Source: Mermis nigrescens
Lineage: Eukaryota > Nematoda > Enoplea > Mermithida > Mermithidae
Assembly: GCA_036768485.1 (NCBI GenBank)
Contig: JAVLUZ010000760.1
Location: 299,597 to 363,596 of the forward strand
Length of the DNA stretch: 64,000 nt
Direction of reading: 5' to 3'
Made by a program: the position numbers and the translations under genes
Shown here: one piece after another, positions 27,181-43,200 of the stretch
How positions within the stretch are numbered: the stretch's first letter is position 1
Layout of the letters: the number at the start of each line of letters is the position of its first letter
The notes under the pieces: model-generated
What the model was told of the DNA's origin: nothing
Seen by the model: the letters and a program-made list of their open reading frames with translations, nothing else
The model's database searches: none

Positions 27181-30100
27181 CAACAAGTGGTATAATAATA
27201 GGCTTACCATAAAACTTCCTAAATGTCTCATGATTTTTGAATCAATGCATTTACAGTAGGTACCTATTAATGCATATATAGTTTTACCAATGCAATAACA
27301 TCACTTATATGAATTCATAGCAAATTTAAAACATGCAGGATTTTGTGAAAAAGGCCTATTACTTACAATGCAAATTATTTTAATGCTATCCTGGGTGAAC
27401 TTATTGGCTGCAAAATTTTTGCTACATATTTGTGTGAACTCAGGGCTGTAAAAGTGTCATCAAATGATTTACTTGCTATTTAATCAATTTGGTGAACAGA
27501 GTCGTAGCCAAGACTTTTATGCAGCCAGTTTCTCACTTTTTAACAATAGAAGAATGCACAAATTCATCAGTATGGCTGAAAAATTTTCACATTTGGGCCT
27601 TTTCAAACCCAATGTTGGGCAAAAACTATTGCACATAAAAACTAAGAGAATCTCTGAAGAAATTTGGGGCAAGTGCTCCCCATGCCCCTCCCCGGCTACA
27701 CCCTTTGTGATGCAAATTAGCCAAGTAAGTGGACAACGTGCCTCAAAAAGTTCTGTATCTCCAACAGTAGGTTGTCATTGCCAACTAGCGCATTATTCTG
27801 TGCTCAAAATTGCCCTTTAGGAGCAAACAGCCATTTGTACACTTGACCATATTGTTGATCTTGTCATCAAGGTACAGCTCCTTAACAATGTTGCCAAACA
27901 TAAGTACATATAATTTTTGCCATGGATCTGTAGCATGTGTGAGTGTGTCTGCTGGTGCTAAAAACTCATTTCTATAACTACCTACCAAAACTAGGCTCTT
28001 TTAACCCTACTTCTACCAACGTCTAGATCCGAGATCTATACGCCTGTTTTTTGCAGTTTACTGTAAGACCAGAAGTCCTTATTAGGTGAACTTCTCAGTA
28101 TCCTCTTTTCTCATTGAAACACATGTTTTATGAAATAAAAGAAAAGTTACTAACCTGAATTCCTTAAGGAAAGCTTCATTTCTTGATTCACAACATGTAT
28201 TACGTGTGTTGCAAATCGCATTTTGAACACTTTTTTGAATGTTTGAATGCAATTCTTTCAATAGGTTTTTAGTTTCGAGCAAATTTTATAACATTTTTGA
28301 AATCCTCGTATCCTCGGCTACCAAAAACATGTATTTTTATTGAAATTTGCTACCTCCCTGGAGACTAAATCTTTGATCTAGACGTTGGTAGTACTAGGGT
28401 GCGTTACCCCTTGGTAACAGGAGGGTTAAGGCAACTAAAGCAAAGTAATATTTACCTCATTTTTTGTACATCAAGTAACTAACGTATTATTGATAAATTC
28501 CCTCAAATTTTTCAAAATTGTTACATTTATGTTATACTGTTAAAAAATTGCAACAGCATAATGTAGAATGATTTTTCAATGAGAATGAGTGAACAATGCA
28601 GTGGTAGGGAATGAGATATTTTTAAGGTCTGGTTGAGCAGTTAATTCCATGTGCTCAATTCTGACATATTTACCTGCAAATAACTGTTCTTTTTGGACAT
28701 CATTTACATGAGCAGTAGCTTGTAACCAGCTCAAAAAAGAACACAAGGACAATGGGGGTGGCCTATGTTGTGGTTGAGACAATTATGCCGACCTTTTGCA
28801 TGATTAATCATTCTTGGTGCAAGCAGTCTGTTGTCCCATTTGTTGACCCAGTAATTCCAAATCTTGATTTGCCAATCCCTATCAAAACATATTTTCTATA
28901 TAAAACGTTTTTGATGTAACTACACACAAAATTTAAAGTATGGATAGAAACCTTGATATATACACTTCAAATTGTTGGCTTTTGGTAACAGTGCTTTTTC
29001 TTAGATTGGATTTTTTATAACAATGAATAAAATAGCTACTTTGCATCATGCAAAAAAACTTCCAAAATTTTGCCAGCCAAAAAGTAATATAAGCATCGCT
29101 GAAAGACATAATCATTGAGGGAGAGATTTGGGGGGTTCAGTCTCCCTAATTCTTTTCATTCAGAACTGCAATGGCGGATAATACAAGTTGCACAGTACTC
29201 CAAAGCAACCTAATGGCCTCAAAAATCAATTATTTGATAAAAATAATTAAGACTATTATAGAATCAGCACTTGTACTTCAATCATGTCTATACTTCATTT
29301 CTTAAAACCTTGTGCATTGAAATCAAATTTCAACTATCAAACAAGCGGCTACAAAGGGGTTTATAGACGTCATACAGTAATAAAGGAATTGCACAGTAAA
29401 TCTTTATATGCTTTTCAATTGCTACACACAGCACTGTATTTGTTGTTTCCGTTTGAACCACTTTTCTAATTCATTTACTATGATTCAAAAATTGTGATTT
29501 GTGCACAAGGTTTCATGAAATAAAGTATATTTCTTCCAAATATGTAAAAGGAATTTACCTGGAAATAGTCAGCAGAAAGCCTGCATTGTACAGCTATGCC
29601 CTGTTCATTAAACACATCTGGCAGATTGACCAGCCAGCGTTCCCAAGTTTTCCTAAAAGGTGCAGTGGTAAAAACGTCAGCAACACTTGATCAGCTTGAT
29701 CCAATGATGGACATTCAAAAATTGATCTTCATAGGATGCAATCAGGCCTAACTGCTAAACTTCCCTAACAAGACTTTGTCCAAAATGGAAAAAGCACCCA
29801 TGGGTTAAAATATTTTGAAAAACGTTTTGGTCAGCTGAATGTGCTGCATTTTAAAAATTAGAAAACACATTTCTCAGCCGTCCTTGGTCCCTAAAAAGCC
29901 GAATAATTTTGTCTCAAATAGCACAAAAAACAATTTTGTGTGTTTGGCAACTTTTGTCTGGAAGTAGACCATAGCAACAAATGGCGCCTGAAACAAAAAT
30001 TCCTTAAATAGAACAGGTATGGAATGAATTTTTTTAAATTGTATACCTTTCTCTGTTTTTTGAATTTTAAGACACAATTTCTGCGAAGTTCGACCACTGA

Positions 30101-30400
30101 TGTGATAAGTGAAAAATAAATTTGCCTGAAAATAAGCTATGTTAGATACTTTTTGACGCTGAGCAGGAAATTGACAATCATTTTGCTTGGAACTCAAAAT
30201 TCATCTAGATACCATAACCCAAAGTTTACAGTTTTGTTGATTTTTGCAATATTTTAGATTCATTGCCTTAGGCTGTGCCCTGTCTTAAGTTTTAGTGATA
30301 AACTCAAAAATTTTATCCATTGACCAACCAAAAAATGCGGTTTAAACTACAGGAGAGAAATCTGGGGAAAAATTGACTTTTCCACATTACACAACTGTTT
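27181..30400. other. Intergenic, no gene seen
   Basis: 3.2 kb of AT-rich sequence; all open frames are short and without recognisable motifs on either strand. The octamer-like phrase TCTAGATC/GATCTAGACGTTGGTA occurs inverted at about 28022 and 28376 around 350 bp, a weak inverted repeat. Confidence 0.5.
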
Positions 30401-31260
30401 AAAGATGTCTTATTCTTGATGAAAAATATGAAATTTTACACTAAAAATGGCGTAAGGTTCTCAATACATGAGAGCGACAAAAAATATTTTAAAGAAATAT
30501 GTGTTTCTATGTTGTACATATAATCACCAAAAATTATGGAAAAAAAATCCCAGCAGCAGAATTTATACAGGTTTTACTAATTTCTATTGATACCCTATTC
30601 TAATAAAATTGGGTGCAAGAATTGATGCTGCATCATCAATATGAGAACAGGAAATAAGGTAGTTTAAGAAAATATGAATTCTTATATCTTGTACGTGGCT
30701 GTCAAAAATAAACAGAAAATCACTTTTGAAACATGACTTATATGGGTTTTTACTAATGTCATTATGTAATTTTTAACTAAAATTATACACAAAAACTAAT
30801 GCAACATGGCTAATCCACGAGCACAACTAATTCTACTTTCCATGATCCTGCTTATTTTGATTTGATCCTTAACTCTTGAAAGTTACAGAAAAATCTTGCC
30901 AAACTAAAGTAAAGCAGATTTTCTTAACTTTGGCAGAGACGTTATTTTATCAAAATTTGGTGAAAAAATTGATGCAGTATCCACAAACTGTGAGCAAATT
31001 ATAAATGATTCTTATATTGTATGTTGTGAAAAGTTTAAGGACAATGTCTTATAAAACAGCAATTATGTGGGTTTTGCTATCTTCATAAGTATACTTTTTA
31101 AACTTTTACACAAAAATTGATGCAGCAGACTTTGACAAACGTATATCTTGGAATGCCAACTATATTTTTGTAGAAAAATTATTTATCTTAGGAAAACAGA
31201 TCAAGCAGAAGCTTATATGGGTCTTTGCAAACTGTTTACTATATTTTATTTGACGCACAC
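30400..31260. repeat. Degenerate tandem array of about 175 bp
   Basis: An AATTGATGCAGCA-type phrase recurs at about 30622, 30798, 30972 and 31117, and a TTATATGGGTTTTTACTAAT-type phrase recurs between them. Non-coding. Confidence 0.5.
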
Positions 31261-31305
31261 ACTGGAATCTCACCTTTTGAAATTTCATATATGAGTAGTA
31301 GGCAC

Positions 31306-31570
31306 CACAGGTGGGCAGCACCAAAATTCTGATAAGAGAGGGTGAAAAAATGTTCTAAGGTCAAAAAATGGTCTTAAAAGTGGTTGTATGGCAGAAAACA
31401 TCATTTTTTGACATTTCTCATCAAGCACTATCCAATGGCATCAAAAAATTGCTAAAAAAGCAAGAAAAATTTCAAAATTTGAATTCTGAGGGGGTATTTT
31501 GATTTCTGCGGGGTATTTCAACTTCTGGGAGGGTGCATAACCCCCAATCCGCCCCACACGCCCATGTGTG
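31306..31570. mobile_element. hAT-like MITE, family R1
   Basis: 265 bp, CACAGGTGGGCAGC to GCCCATGTGTG, with exact 8-bp duplications GTAGGCAC at 31298-31305 and 31571-31578. Confidence 0.88.
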
Positions 31571-31578
31571 GTAGGCAC

Positions 31579-32685
31579 TTATTTAATATTTATCTCTATG
31601 ACATAATAAAATGAATTGGTTGAAAACATTTTTCCAGTTGGTGCTTTGGCTCAGAAAATTAGACAACTGGATGCATGCAGAGCATAGTTTAATGTATACT
31701 TGATTTCATTGTGTTTTTGCGTAGATTGACAATTCCAAAAATACTTTCGATTTTCCTTGCTTTTTTTGCATGTTGCTGAATCAGTCAAAAAACTGTTTGA
31801 TTCTCACCTTGAGATGGAGAATGGTTTGTTAGATAGTGAATGTTTTGCTGCTAAGTAGCCAAGATACTATGCATGTATTTTGTTTTTTATTAACTTGAAC
31901 GTCATTGCATATAGTCTTCTCAGCATGTTGAAATGATACAAAAGCAAAAGCAAATGCAAAGAACAAAATTGTTTAAATGCACTGACCAATTTAAATCAAT
32001 CTGCACCATCTTCAAAATGAAATAACTTTTGGTCTTAGATTTTTTACCACACACTATTTACATGCCACAACATTATTAGTTCATAAATATTAACCAGTAT
32101 AACTACCATCAGGTCCACACACAAAAGACAAGAAGGGAGCCTGCCCCACCCAAGATGGAAAATTTCTGATATCCCAAAGAATGAAAAATTCTTGAAGTAC
32201 ATCTACATATGTATAGTAGCGCCATAACAGGTTTTTCGAGTATTTAGGTGCTAGTAAAGCCGAATTTTTTTTTTGGCGCTTCATGCTGAAGTTATTGTTT
32301 TTATTGTCAAGGGTTCTACCCCGCCAAAAACCGCATTAAATTGAATGTTGAGAACTGTTTTTCTTCTTTGGTGCGTTACAAAATTAATCATGGACTGAAT
32401 GATAATAAGTCATATTTTGATGGCTTTAGTCAAAGATTTTTGCGCACAAATATGCAATACTCTAATTTTCGTCAAAGATTTACTTCATTATTGCATTGAG
32501 CCCATCAAAAATAGCTCAAAAATTTTTTTGGCCCTTCTACATCAATTCACCAAATACATAGTTGCATTCCCGTGTTTTAGTAAACTAAGCTGTCTGCCAA
32601 AGTTAAGAAAATCTGCATTACTTTAGTTTGACAAGTTTTTTTCAACAATTTTTGAGAGTCATTAGAATCTAGCACATGTATTAAA
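31579..32685. other. Intergenic, no gene seen
   Basis: AT-rich, short frames only. Confidence 0.5.
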
Positions 32686-32689
32686 TATA

Positions 32690-32815
32690 GCCCCCACGGT
32701 ATAATGGGCCCACTCGTTAAATGGAATCTGCCATGGTATAATGGCCCGCTTGTTAAATGGAGCCCGCCATAATATAATGGTCTTGCATGTTGTATGCGAC
32801 CGCCCGGTCATTGAG
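32690..32815. repeat. Three imperfect copies of a 40-bp repeat
   Basis: GCC(A)CGGTATAATGG...TTAAATGGA(A/G) units recur at about 32692, 32731 and 32765, directly left of the R1 insertion. Confidence 0.6.
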
Positions 32816-32823
32816 GTTGTGAC

Positions 32824-33338
32824 CACACCTGGGCGTGGGGGTATGCACCCCCAGGAACCAAAATACCCCCCCAGAAATCAAAATACCCCCCAGAATTCAA
32901 TTTTTGAAATTTTTTTCCATTTTTTTCGCAATTTTTTGATACCAATGGATAGTGCTTGATGAGAAATGTCAAAAAATGGTGTTTTTATTGCCATACCACC
33001 ACACCTGGGCGTGGGGGGGGTTTGGGGGTATGCACCCCCCAGAAACCAAAATACCCCCCAGAAATCAAAATACCCCCCCCAGAATTCAATTTTTGAAAAT
33101 TTTTTTTCGTTTTTTTTGCAATTTTTTGATGCCAATAGATAGTGCTTGATGAGAAACGTCGAAAAATGGTGTTTTTATTGCCCTACCACCATTTTTAAGG
33201 CCATTTTTTGACCTTCAAAAAATCTTGCACCCCCAGAATTTTCTTGCTGCCCACGTATGCATACCACCATTTTTAAGGCCATTTTTTGACCTTCAAAAAA
33301 ACTTGCACCCCCCAGAATTTTCTTGCTGCCCACGTATT
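32824..33338. mobile_element. hAT-like MITE R1, outer copy of a nested pair
   Basis: Starts CACACCTGGGCG, ends GCCCACGTATT, and is flanked by GTTGTGAC at 32816-32823 and 33339-33346. It is interrupted by a second R1 copy at 33000-33259. Confidence 0.88.
33000..33259. mobile_element. hAT-like MITE R1, inner copy nested in the same family
   Basis: 260 bp, CACACCTGGGCG to GCCCACGTATG, flanked by CATACCAC at 32992-32999 and 33260-33267. The target string lies within the outer copy, which proves sequential insertion. Confidence 0.88.
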
Positions 33339-33346
33339 GTTGTGAC

Positions 33347-35962
<2,616 letters not shown>

Positions 35963-35999
35963 AGGTCGTGCAATCTAAGGTTAATAATTCTAACAATTT

Positions 36000-36870
36000 T
36001 CATCTACCTTTCCTGACTAAAATTATGGGGGTAAAGGAGTGAGAGAATTCCTCCCTGAAATTTTGCAGAATTTTTTTATCTATGAAACTATGTAGGTTTT
36101 TGACATTCCCTAGCATGAAAAAATTCTCAAATTTTTGGCGAATTCAATCTAAATTACCATGGAATACAAAATTATCTTTTTTTCAAAAATAAAATTTTTC
36201 GCCCGATAAAATTTTCTGCATTTATCTTCGAAAAGGTGCAAAAAATCGCGCTTTGAGAGCATTAAAACGTCCAAATTTTCCAGCGCTTTCCGCGCCAGTT
36301 TTATCTTGTGCATACCTTGTCTTTGGAAAACGGCAAAAGAGAACTTGAAAGAATAAAAAAATTAAAAAATTTCGGCGCTTTTCTCCTGATGAAATTTTAA
36401 TTACCTACTTTCATTCGTTAAGCTGTAAAATTGAGCTTAAATAAATATAAATGCCGAAAATTTCCGGCGCTTCAAGTCAAGGCATACTTACTGCATTGCT
36501 TACACTCAGAAATCTGCAAAGATTGAACTTAAAGTGATAAAAAGATCGAAATTTCGAGGCGCTTTGCGTCATATATAATTTGAGTTGCGTACGTTCGGAA
36601 AGCTGCCAAATTAGCATAAAAGATAAAATTTATGAAAATTTCTGGCGCTCTGCACTAGCTTATAATTACCGCATTGTCTATATTCAGAAACCTGCGAAAT
36701 TGAGTTTAAAAAAATTAAAATGTAGGAATTTTCTGCCAGATATAAGTCCTGTATTGTTTATGTTTCAAAAGCTTCCAATTGAGCTCAAATGAATGAAAAC
36801 GTGAGAAAAATTTTCGGCGCTTCGCGCCAGTTTTATAATATGCACGTTTTCGCATAAAACAGCTTATAAA
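36000..36870. repeat. Degenerate tandem array with GC-rich hairpin motif
   Basis: A unit of roughly 90-120 bp recurs: TTGAGTTTAAA..AAAATG..GAAAATTTCCGGCGCTTCGCGCC..TTAT..TGCATTGTTTAT..CAGAAA. The hairpin GGCGCTTCGCGCC is eroded in several units. Non-coding. Confidence 0.6.
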
Positions 36871-36877
36871 TGCATTT

Positions 36878-37522
36878 AGGCCCGTATTAAGGAAGGCGGG
36901 GAGGCCGCCCCCCCCCGAAATGAAAAAATTTTATGTTTCTTGCAAAGGTCCCCGAAGGGAAAAGTGAAAAATGTGCGAAGTGCATCTAAGACTACGCCAA
37001 AACAGGTTTTTAGCGTACTTTTCAGCTAGTAAACTCAAGATTTTCCGGTGCTTCGCGCCGGATTTTTTATTTAAGTATAGTTCAGTTTTTAAAGTGCTCA
37101 AAATAGCTCAAATTTGAGTAAGACACGAGGAGCATGTCATTTTTTCGGGCGCATCGCGCCGGATTCATTGCTCAATTATACTTTTTGTCTTCTAGCCCAC
37201 TGAAAAAGCTCAAATTTGACTTATGAATATGAAATTTTAGTTCATCTAATTTTTGTCTTCTAGCCCGCTTAAAACCCCTCAAATTTAAGCTAGACAAGTA
37301 GAAGATGTCAAAAATATTAAACACAAAGACAGAAGCTATTTGTCCATTGAATGATGAGAAATCAGTTGTATATGTAGCTTAAACGATAGATTTGTTTTAC
37401 GAGTCTTTGAGTATGAAATAAAGTAACAAATGCTTCTATTTTTGCCCATGTCCTATTGGTTCTCGGGATATCTGATCTCTAAAATTTCGCCTCCCCAAAT
37501 AAAATCCTGAATCGGGCCTGAA
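36878..37522. mobile_element. Possible MITE with AGGCCCG ends
   Basis: Left TAGGCCCGTATTAAGGA and right TCCTGAATCGGGCCTGA are near-inverse, each next to a CCTCCCC/GGGGAGG string. No clear target duplication. Confidence 0.45.
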
Positions 37523-37598
37523 CATATTATTTACATTTTCAAAATTTTGACGATTCCCCTACTGGAATAAAATCCTCGATACAGGACTGCATGCAGCT

Positions 37599-38017
37599 CA
37601 TAGATGCACAAGGTCAGGGTAGTAAGGCAGTGAAATCCCAAAAATCCAAAACTGTAAATTTAGCGTTCACGATTATTTTTTTGCTGTAACGATCAAAATG
37701 GTCAAAATAGCCTATAAAACGTTGTTTCGTGGTAATATCGCATTTTCAAAAGCATTTTAGTCCATCTTGACTGCATTATATCACTTTTAGCACTAAAAAA
37801 TGCAAAAATTTATGAATTTTGGGCGCTTTTTGAGTAAAAAGTGCTTGGAAGTACGAATATGGCGCAAAGCGCCGGAAAAATTTGAACGTTTTTACTGCTT
37901 TTGACCTCAAAAATGATGCAAAAAAACGTTCCATCAGCTCCTAATCGCCGGACAGTATTTGTCCGGCTGACCCTTCAGGGAGTAAGGTAATACCACCCCT
38001 CCCTATGTGCATATATG
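37599..38017. mobile_element. hAT-like MITE, family R2
   Basis: 419 bp, starting CATAGATGCACAAGGTCAGG and ending GTGCATATATG, flanked by ATGCAGCT / ACGCAGCT (7 of 8 match). It carries a GGCGCAAAGCGCC hairpin. Confidence 0.75.
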
Positions 38018-38025
38018 ACGCAGCT

Positions 38026-39480
38026 GTATGGAATAAAAAAGTTATTGAGGATTTCATTATTTTCAAATCACCAAGCCATTTTAGGTTTTAATTTTAAGGT
38101 TTTGCGGGCGCTTCGCGCTGGATCTACGTTTATGTAAATGACAACTACGTATTAGTTCATCACAGCATATGTTTTAATGAGCAAGAGATCAGGCCGTAAT
38201 CACTCTCAAAATTTAAATGGTAAATCCTTTCCAAACTCAGGCTGGCCAATTGAATATTATTTTGGAGTTACTACGCAGCATAATTTTTTTTATTAGGCTC
38301 AGATTTTTCATGATACGCAAATAGTTTTCGGTATCGTCTTTTTATGTGTTACAAAGAATTTTGGTAAGACAAAAAGAGTCAAAAAACGTGTGAAATTTCT
38401 AAAAAAATTTCCGGTGCTGGGCGCCGGAATCAGTGATTGACTGTTCCGTATGGCTTTATAACGCCGAAAATTAAGTTTTAAGGGTAAAAACATCAAAATA
38501 CTATCGACGCTTCGCACCGATTATCGTCTTATTGCTCAAAGCTCGAATAATCCTAAACATTCTATCGTTTCGTACTAAAGTTGATAATTTGCACTCTTTT
38601 TCTGCTAAAATCCTAAATTTTTTGACTCGAAATTATGATAAATGTCAAAATTATTTTGTGCGAAATTATTAATTTCCTCCTTTTCAGTTTTCATAAAAGT
38701 TTCAGAACTGCGTTTTTAACGGCTAGAACGACTGAATTTTCAGAATTTTCGCTCACCTTAAGTTTTTTCTGAACTATTTATAGATAAGGGGTCGCGAATT
38801 CTTCTAAAAAATGGTAAGAAATAAAAATTTTCTGGCGCTTCGCCGTTCTATTTTTCATTATCAGAAAACCGTAAATTGAACAAAATTCGCCACTAAAGAG
38901 ATCAAAAAGCCCAGTTTTATAATGCGGGACGCGTTACCGGACCATTGTATAGTACGCTAAAATTTACGCGTCCAAAATGTATAAAGACTTTTGGGAACCG
39001 TCTCCATACGCGTACAAGGGGACCTTGTAAAAAATACTAATGCTGGTTAAAAGTTAGAATGCTTATAACCAGCCGACAAAGTCAGAAGCGTCGGTGAAAT
39101 ATTTTGCGATTTACGCTACGCTTTTCTTGAATGACAAAATTTCCTAAGCCTATAAAAAGGCGTTATATACTAGCATTGCTAAAAATTTGCCGTTATAGCT
39201 TGCGCGCAAAAATTAGTTCATAAAACGGATTACTAGTAAGGTAAGGTAATCAATACGCACGGCGTGGATGTAGACGGCGGAACAGAAATTAATATTTTAT
39301 ATATAAAAAATATGCATAAAATATGCACCCGTACATAGTTACATACGTCCATAAATGGCTAATCCTTTTTGAAATCACAAATACCGATCAATCTTTTTAG
39401 AAAGACGCCAACCATCCTTATTTGCGGAAGGTTGAACGGGCTTGACCCCGGGTCATTGCCCACTTATGCCTATATGAATC
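38026..39480. other. Non-coding with scattered hairpin motifs
   Basis: Several eroded GGCGC..GCGCC hairpins (about 38105, 38410, 38510, 38826). No gene recognised; a missing 3' ATG4 exon could lie here but I cannot identify it. Confidence 0.4.
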
Positions 39481-40048
39481 GCTTTTGCGTCATAATGCCG
39501 CATTTTTAGTCGATTTTGAATGAATTATATCGCCTCGAACACTAAAACATATCGAAGTTGATCCATTGAGCAAAAGATGTTATACCATTTTGAAACAATT
39601 TCCGACGCTTTTTGAGTAAACGGCACAAAAAGTTTTAAGACGCTAGAAAAATATTGGCATTATTAATGACTTTGTTCTTGAAAATGATGCAGAAAATCAG
39701 TTCGACACCATCAAATAATATGTAACTATTTGTCCGGTCGTTAAAAGGGTGGCGGTAGGTAATACCCCTTCACCATAGGTGGGCAGCACCAAAATTCTAG
39801 GGGGATGGGGGTGCAAAAAAAGCCAAAAAATGGTCTTAAAATCATGGTACGGCAAAAAACACCATTCTCCAACGTTTCTCATCGAGCGGTATCCATTGGC
39901 ATCAAAAAATTGCGACAAAACGAGAAAAAATTCAAAAATTGAATTCTGGGGGAGGAGTATTCCGGTTTCTGAGGTAAATGGGGTATTCGACCTTCCGAGG
40001 GGCTGCAGTACGTCACCACGTGCGCCCCTCGCCCTTTGCGCATGTATT
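39480..40048. mobile_element. Truncated R2 joined to a diverged R1 MITE
   Basis: 39480-39771 matches the 3' part of R2. 39772-40048 (CATAGGTGGGCAGCACC to GCGCATGTATTG) matches R1. R1 appears to have inserted at the R2 end; duplications are not clear. Confidence 0.55.
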
Positions 40049-40175
40049 GCGCGCACTGATATGGAAGCTACGTCTTGCTAAAAATTAGAAAAATAAGTAA
40101 AGACATAAAGCTATAATCAACTATGTTTTCGCTAAACAATTTCGGTTTAAGAGAGCGACGAAGTGGAAAACTCAC

Positions 40176-40295
40176 GTCGAGCAAATGGATTAAAAATTCG
40201 ACGAGGACCGTGGCGTTGGGGACGTAAAAGCCCAAGGCGCAGGAAGGGTCCATGTCAGCGAAAGCCATCTCTTGCGGCGTTGAGCAGAAAAACGA
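40176..40295 (-). CDS. ATG4: ATG4 exon 4
   Basis: Acceptor TTGTTTACATTCAG before 40295 and donor GTGAGT from 40175. The 40 codons (SFFCSTPQEMAFADMDPSCA...) match the conserved ATG4 segment after the catalytic DPH. Phase 0 at both ends. Confidence 0.8.
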
Positions 40296-43200
40296 CTGAA
40301 TGTAAACAAATGCAAAAACGAGCAATCAGTGTAAAATTAAAAGTCGCAATTTGAAATATTTAAAAACTCAACATTGTTATAACGCACGAACGCGAAAGTC
40401 GTCGCTTGTTCGAAATTTCCCTCAGGTTTTTCTTTTAAGTAGAAAGTATGGGACGTCGAGTGACATTTAGAACAAGATAGTATCATTCACAAGCTCGCGC
40501 GACGGTGCGCATCACCGTTTTTTATACGAGACAAAGATTTAAAGGCTCGTACAAGATTTTCGGGGCCAACTTCGTACAATGTGCGCGGACTTTTTTGGGC
40601 AAAGTAATGGTAATTTTAACGCTTTTTTGAGTATTTTTGAGCGAAATTTCAAAAAATTTTCGGCGCTGGGCGCCGAAATTTGTTTGAAATTTAACTTAAA
40701 CGCTCAAAATCTATCTTTAAGCATCTTTGTACAGATTTAAGCACGTTTGACATCTATCTCTATCGTTTTATAAAGATTTAATGCAGAAAAAAACTAATAA
40801 ACAACTTTGCGCCGTTTTCTGCCGTTTGAAGATAAAATTGACTTTTAATCTACGCGTTACACTAAATTCATAAGCGAATTTGCGTCTATTATGAGATTCG
40901 GTCGGCGTATCGCAATCGCTGTTTTATTTCTGATAGAGAAGCACAAATTATTTCAGCTTCCCGAGTCGGATTTTATGCGTAAATTCAACCCAAGACTCTT
41001 AGAAATTTCGGCATTCGCGCCGAACTAATACAACCGGCTGAATTCAGGACAAATTAACGCTTTTCGTGAAGCGTGCGGGTCTCGGATAACAATCTAGTAG
41101 TATGTAGAAATGTGTATATTTAATATTATATCTATATATTCTATGTACAAAAAATTTTTCGCTCGTACAAAGACTTTTCCGGAGATCTTTGTACGTGCAC
41201 GAAGAGCTGGTACAAAAACAAAACAGTGATGCGCACGACAGCTTCGTTTTTGTTATAGTAAGAAGTCATAAATACGAGAAAGAAGCAAAAAGAAATAAAC
41301 AAAAAGAAATAATGAGGGCAAAAAAAGGAAAAAAATATAAAGAAAAAATAAAAAATAAAAAAATAAATAAACATTGAAAAAAAGAAGAAAGACAGATATA
41401 GATGTGCGTGCATCCTGCTATTAGTAAGAAAGAAACAAAAAGGACACGTAGAATAACACAAGTGTACCTAAAAATAATTAGATTATGAGAGATTACATGT
41501 TTTATGAGGCGCAAAAGTCTAAATGAAACAGAAAAAAACAGAAAAAGCAGGCAGGATAATAAAACGAAAACTTACATAAAAAAGGTAAGAAAAAATAAAT
41601 AAATAAATAAAATAAAAAAACGTAGAAGAGGAAAGAGAAGAAAAAATCGAAAAATCATAAATAGACGAGGTCATCAGAGAGGAACTAGGTTGCTACAGTT
41701 TCGTGCCTTTGATCCTCTGACTGTCACTGCAACCTAGCGGCACCAGTCTAGGCGGCTAGACTGCCTCTCATCGTTAAAAAAAGAGAAAAAAATTAATTAA
41801 TTGAATAAATAAATAAACGAATTAACATTATAGATACTATAAATATTATGATATATAAAAAGAAACATTAATAGAGAATATATAAATAATTAAAAAATAA
41901 ATGGAATAATAAATAATAAAAACATTGTAAACCTACACGTGAAATACTGGCCGTAACTGGCCTGTTCAATCACGTGAGGAAACACAATGAGTAAATAGAT
42001 AGCGAGAGCAAGACGGGAATAGAAAATCTACGTCGATGTGCCCGAATACTATGAATACTATAATAATAGTAATAACATCAATAACAAAAACAATATTCTA
42101 AAAGAAAGAAAATAAATAAATAAAATAAATAAAAATCATTGTAAACCTACACATGAAATACTGCCGTACCTGGCCTGTTCAATCGTGTGAGGAAAAACAA
42201 TGAGTAAACAAAAAGCGTGAGCTATTGACGTGGGAACATGCCGACGCAACTACATACTCATATGATTAGCGTACTCGAATGAGAACCGAAGGTACTTACT
42301 AATATGGATGTCTTATGAAGCGCGTCTGGGAATGTGACGGGAGGCGCAGTGCAAACGCGAAGGAAAAATTCAAAATGTCGTTATTGGAAAATTTAAAGTA
42401 TTGTTGACGCATAATTTTAGCATATTGGCTTTATTTACACAGTTTGATTAACAGATTATTAAGGCGGATACAGAAAAACTCTAAACTTCAAAATGGTCTT
42501 AAGCAATTTTGAATATATGAATGCGCTGGATAATCAGAAAGGTTGCTATTGCAAAATTTGATGTATTTTTGAGCGCATAATTTTAACGTTATAACCCTGT
42601 TTTTGCAATTCAACTAACAAATGATTCACGACGCTTTCTATCATCTTTTTTATTTGTGGGAAACCAAACGTTTGATCAAATGAACTTACCATAACATTTG
42701 CAATTCCGCACGTAAATAATGGCATAATTCAATGATAAAGTACATAATTCGACAGGTTTGTTTCTTTGATAGAAAACGCTTTACTGGAGCGCGGCATTAA
42801 CGATTACGTTATCATTACTTGTTATGTAGCTGAATTCTAGTGTATTTGCAATTAATTCGATCAAAAATTTTTCTTTACTCAAATTTTAACTCAAACTTAC
42901 GTGGAAACAGACGCGTAACGGCGGGATCGTGAGTCCCCCACCCAAAGTTGGTTGTCTCTTATTTTTTGAAAAACTTGCGACTTTTGGCCATTTTAGGCGT
43001 TTTGCCCATTTTGAGCCAAAATTGAGAGTCATTTAGCAAGCCCTGAAATGGCCGGGGACCCCCAACTGAAATTTCGAGCCGTTACGCGTATGTACGAATC
43101 ACCAGAATCTTGACGACGGCTCAGAATTAGAAAATACGTAGATCGAACGAAATGACGACAAAACGTTGCGCCGCGAGTGGAAACTAGGTTAGCGCGCGAC

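Noticed and set aside
26886..27259. Three overlapping frames of about 70-100 codons on both strands.
   Set aside because: Produced by a 21-bp minisatellite; no codon or motif support.
40163..40354. A basic plus-strand frame (RRGPWRWGRKSPRRR).
   Set aside because: Antisense of ATG4 exon 4, which has conserved residues and proper splice sites.
41141..41514. Phe-rich membrane-like frames.
   Set aside because: Low-complexity A-rich DNA read from the opposite strand.
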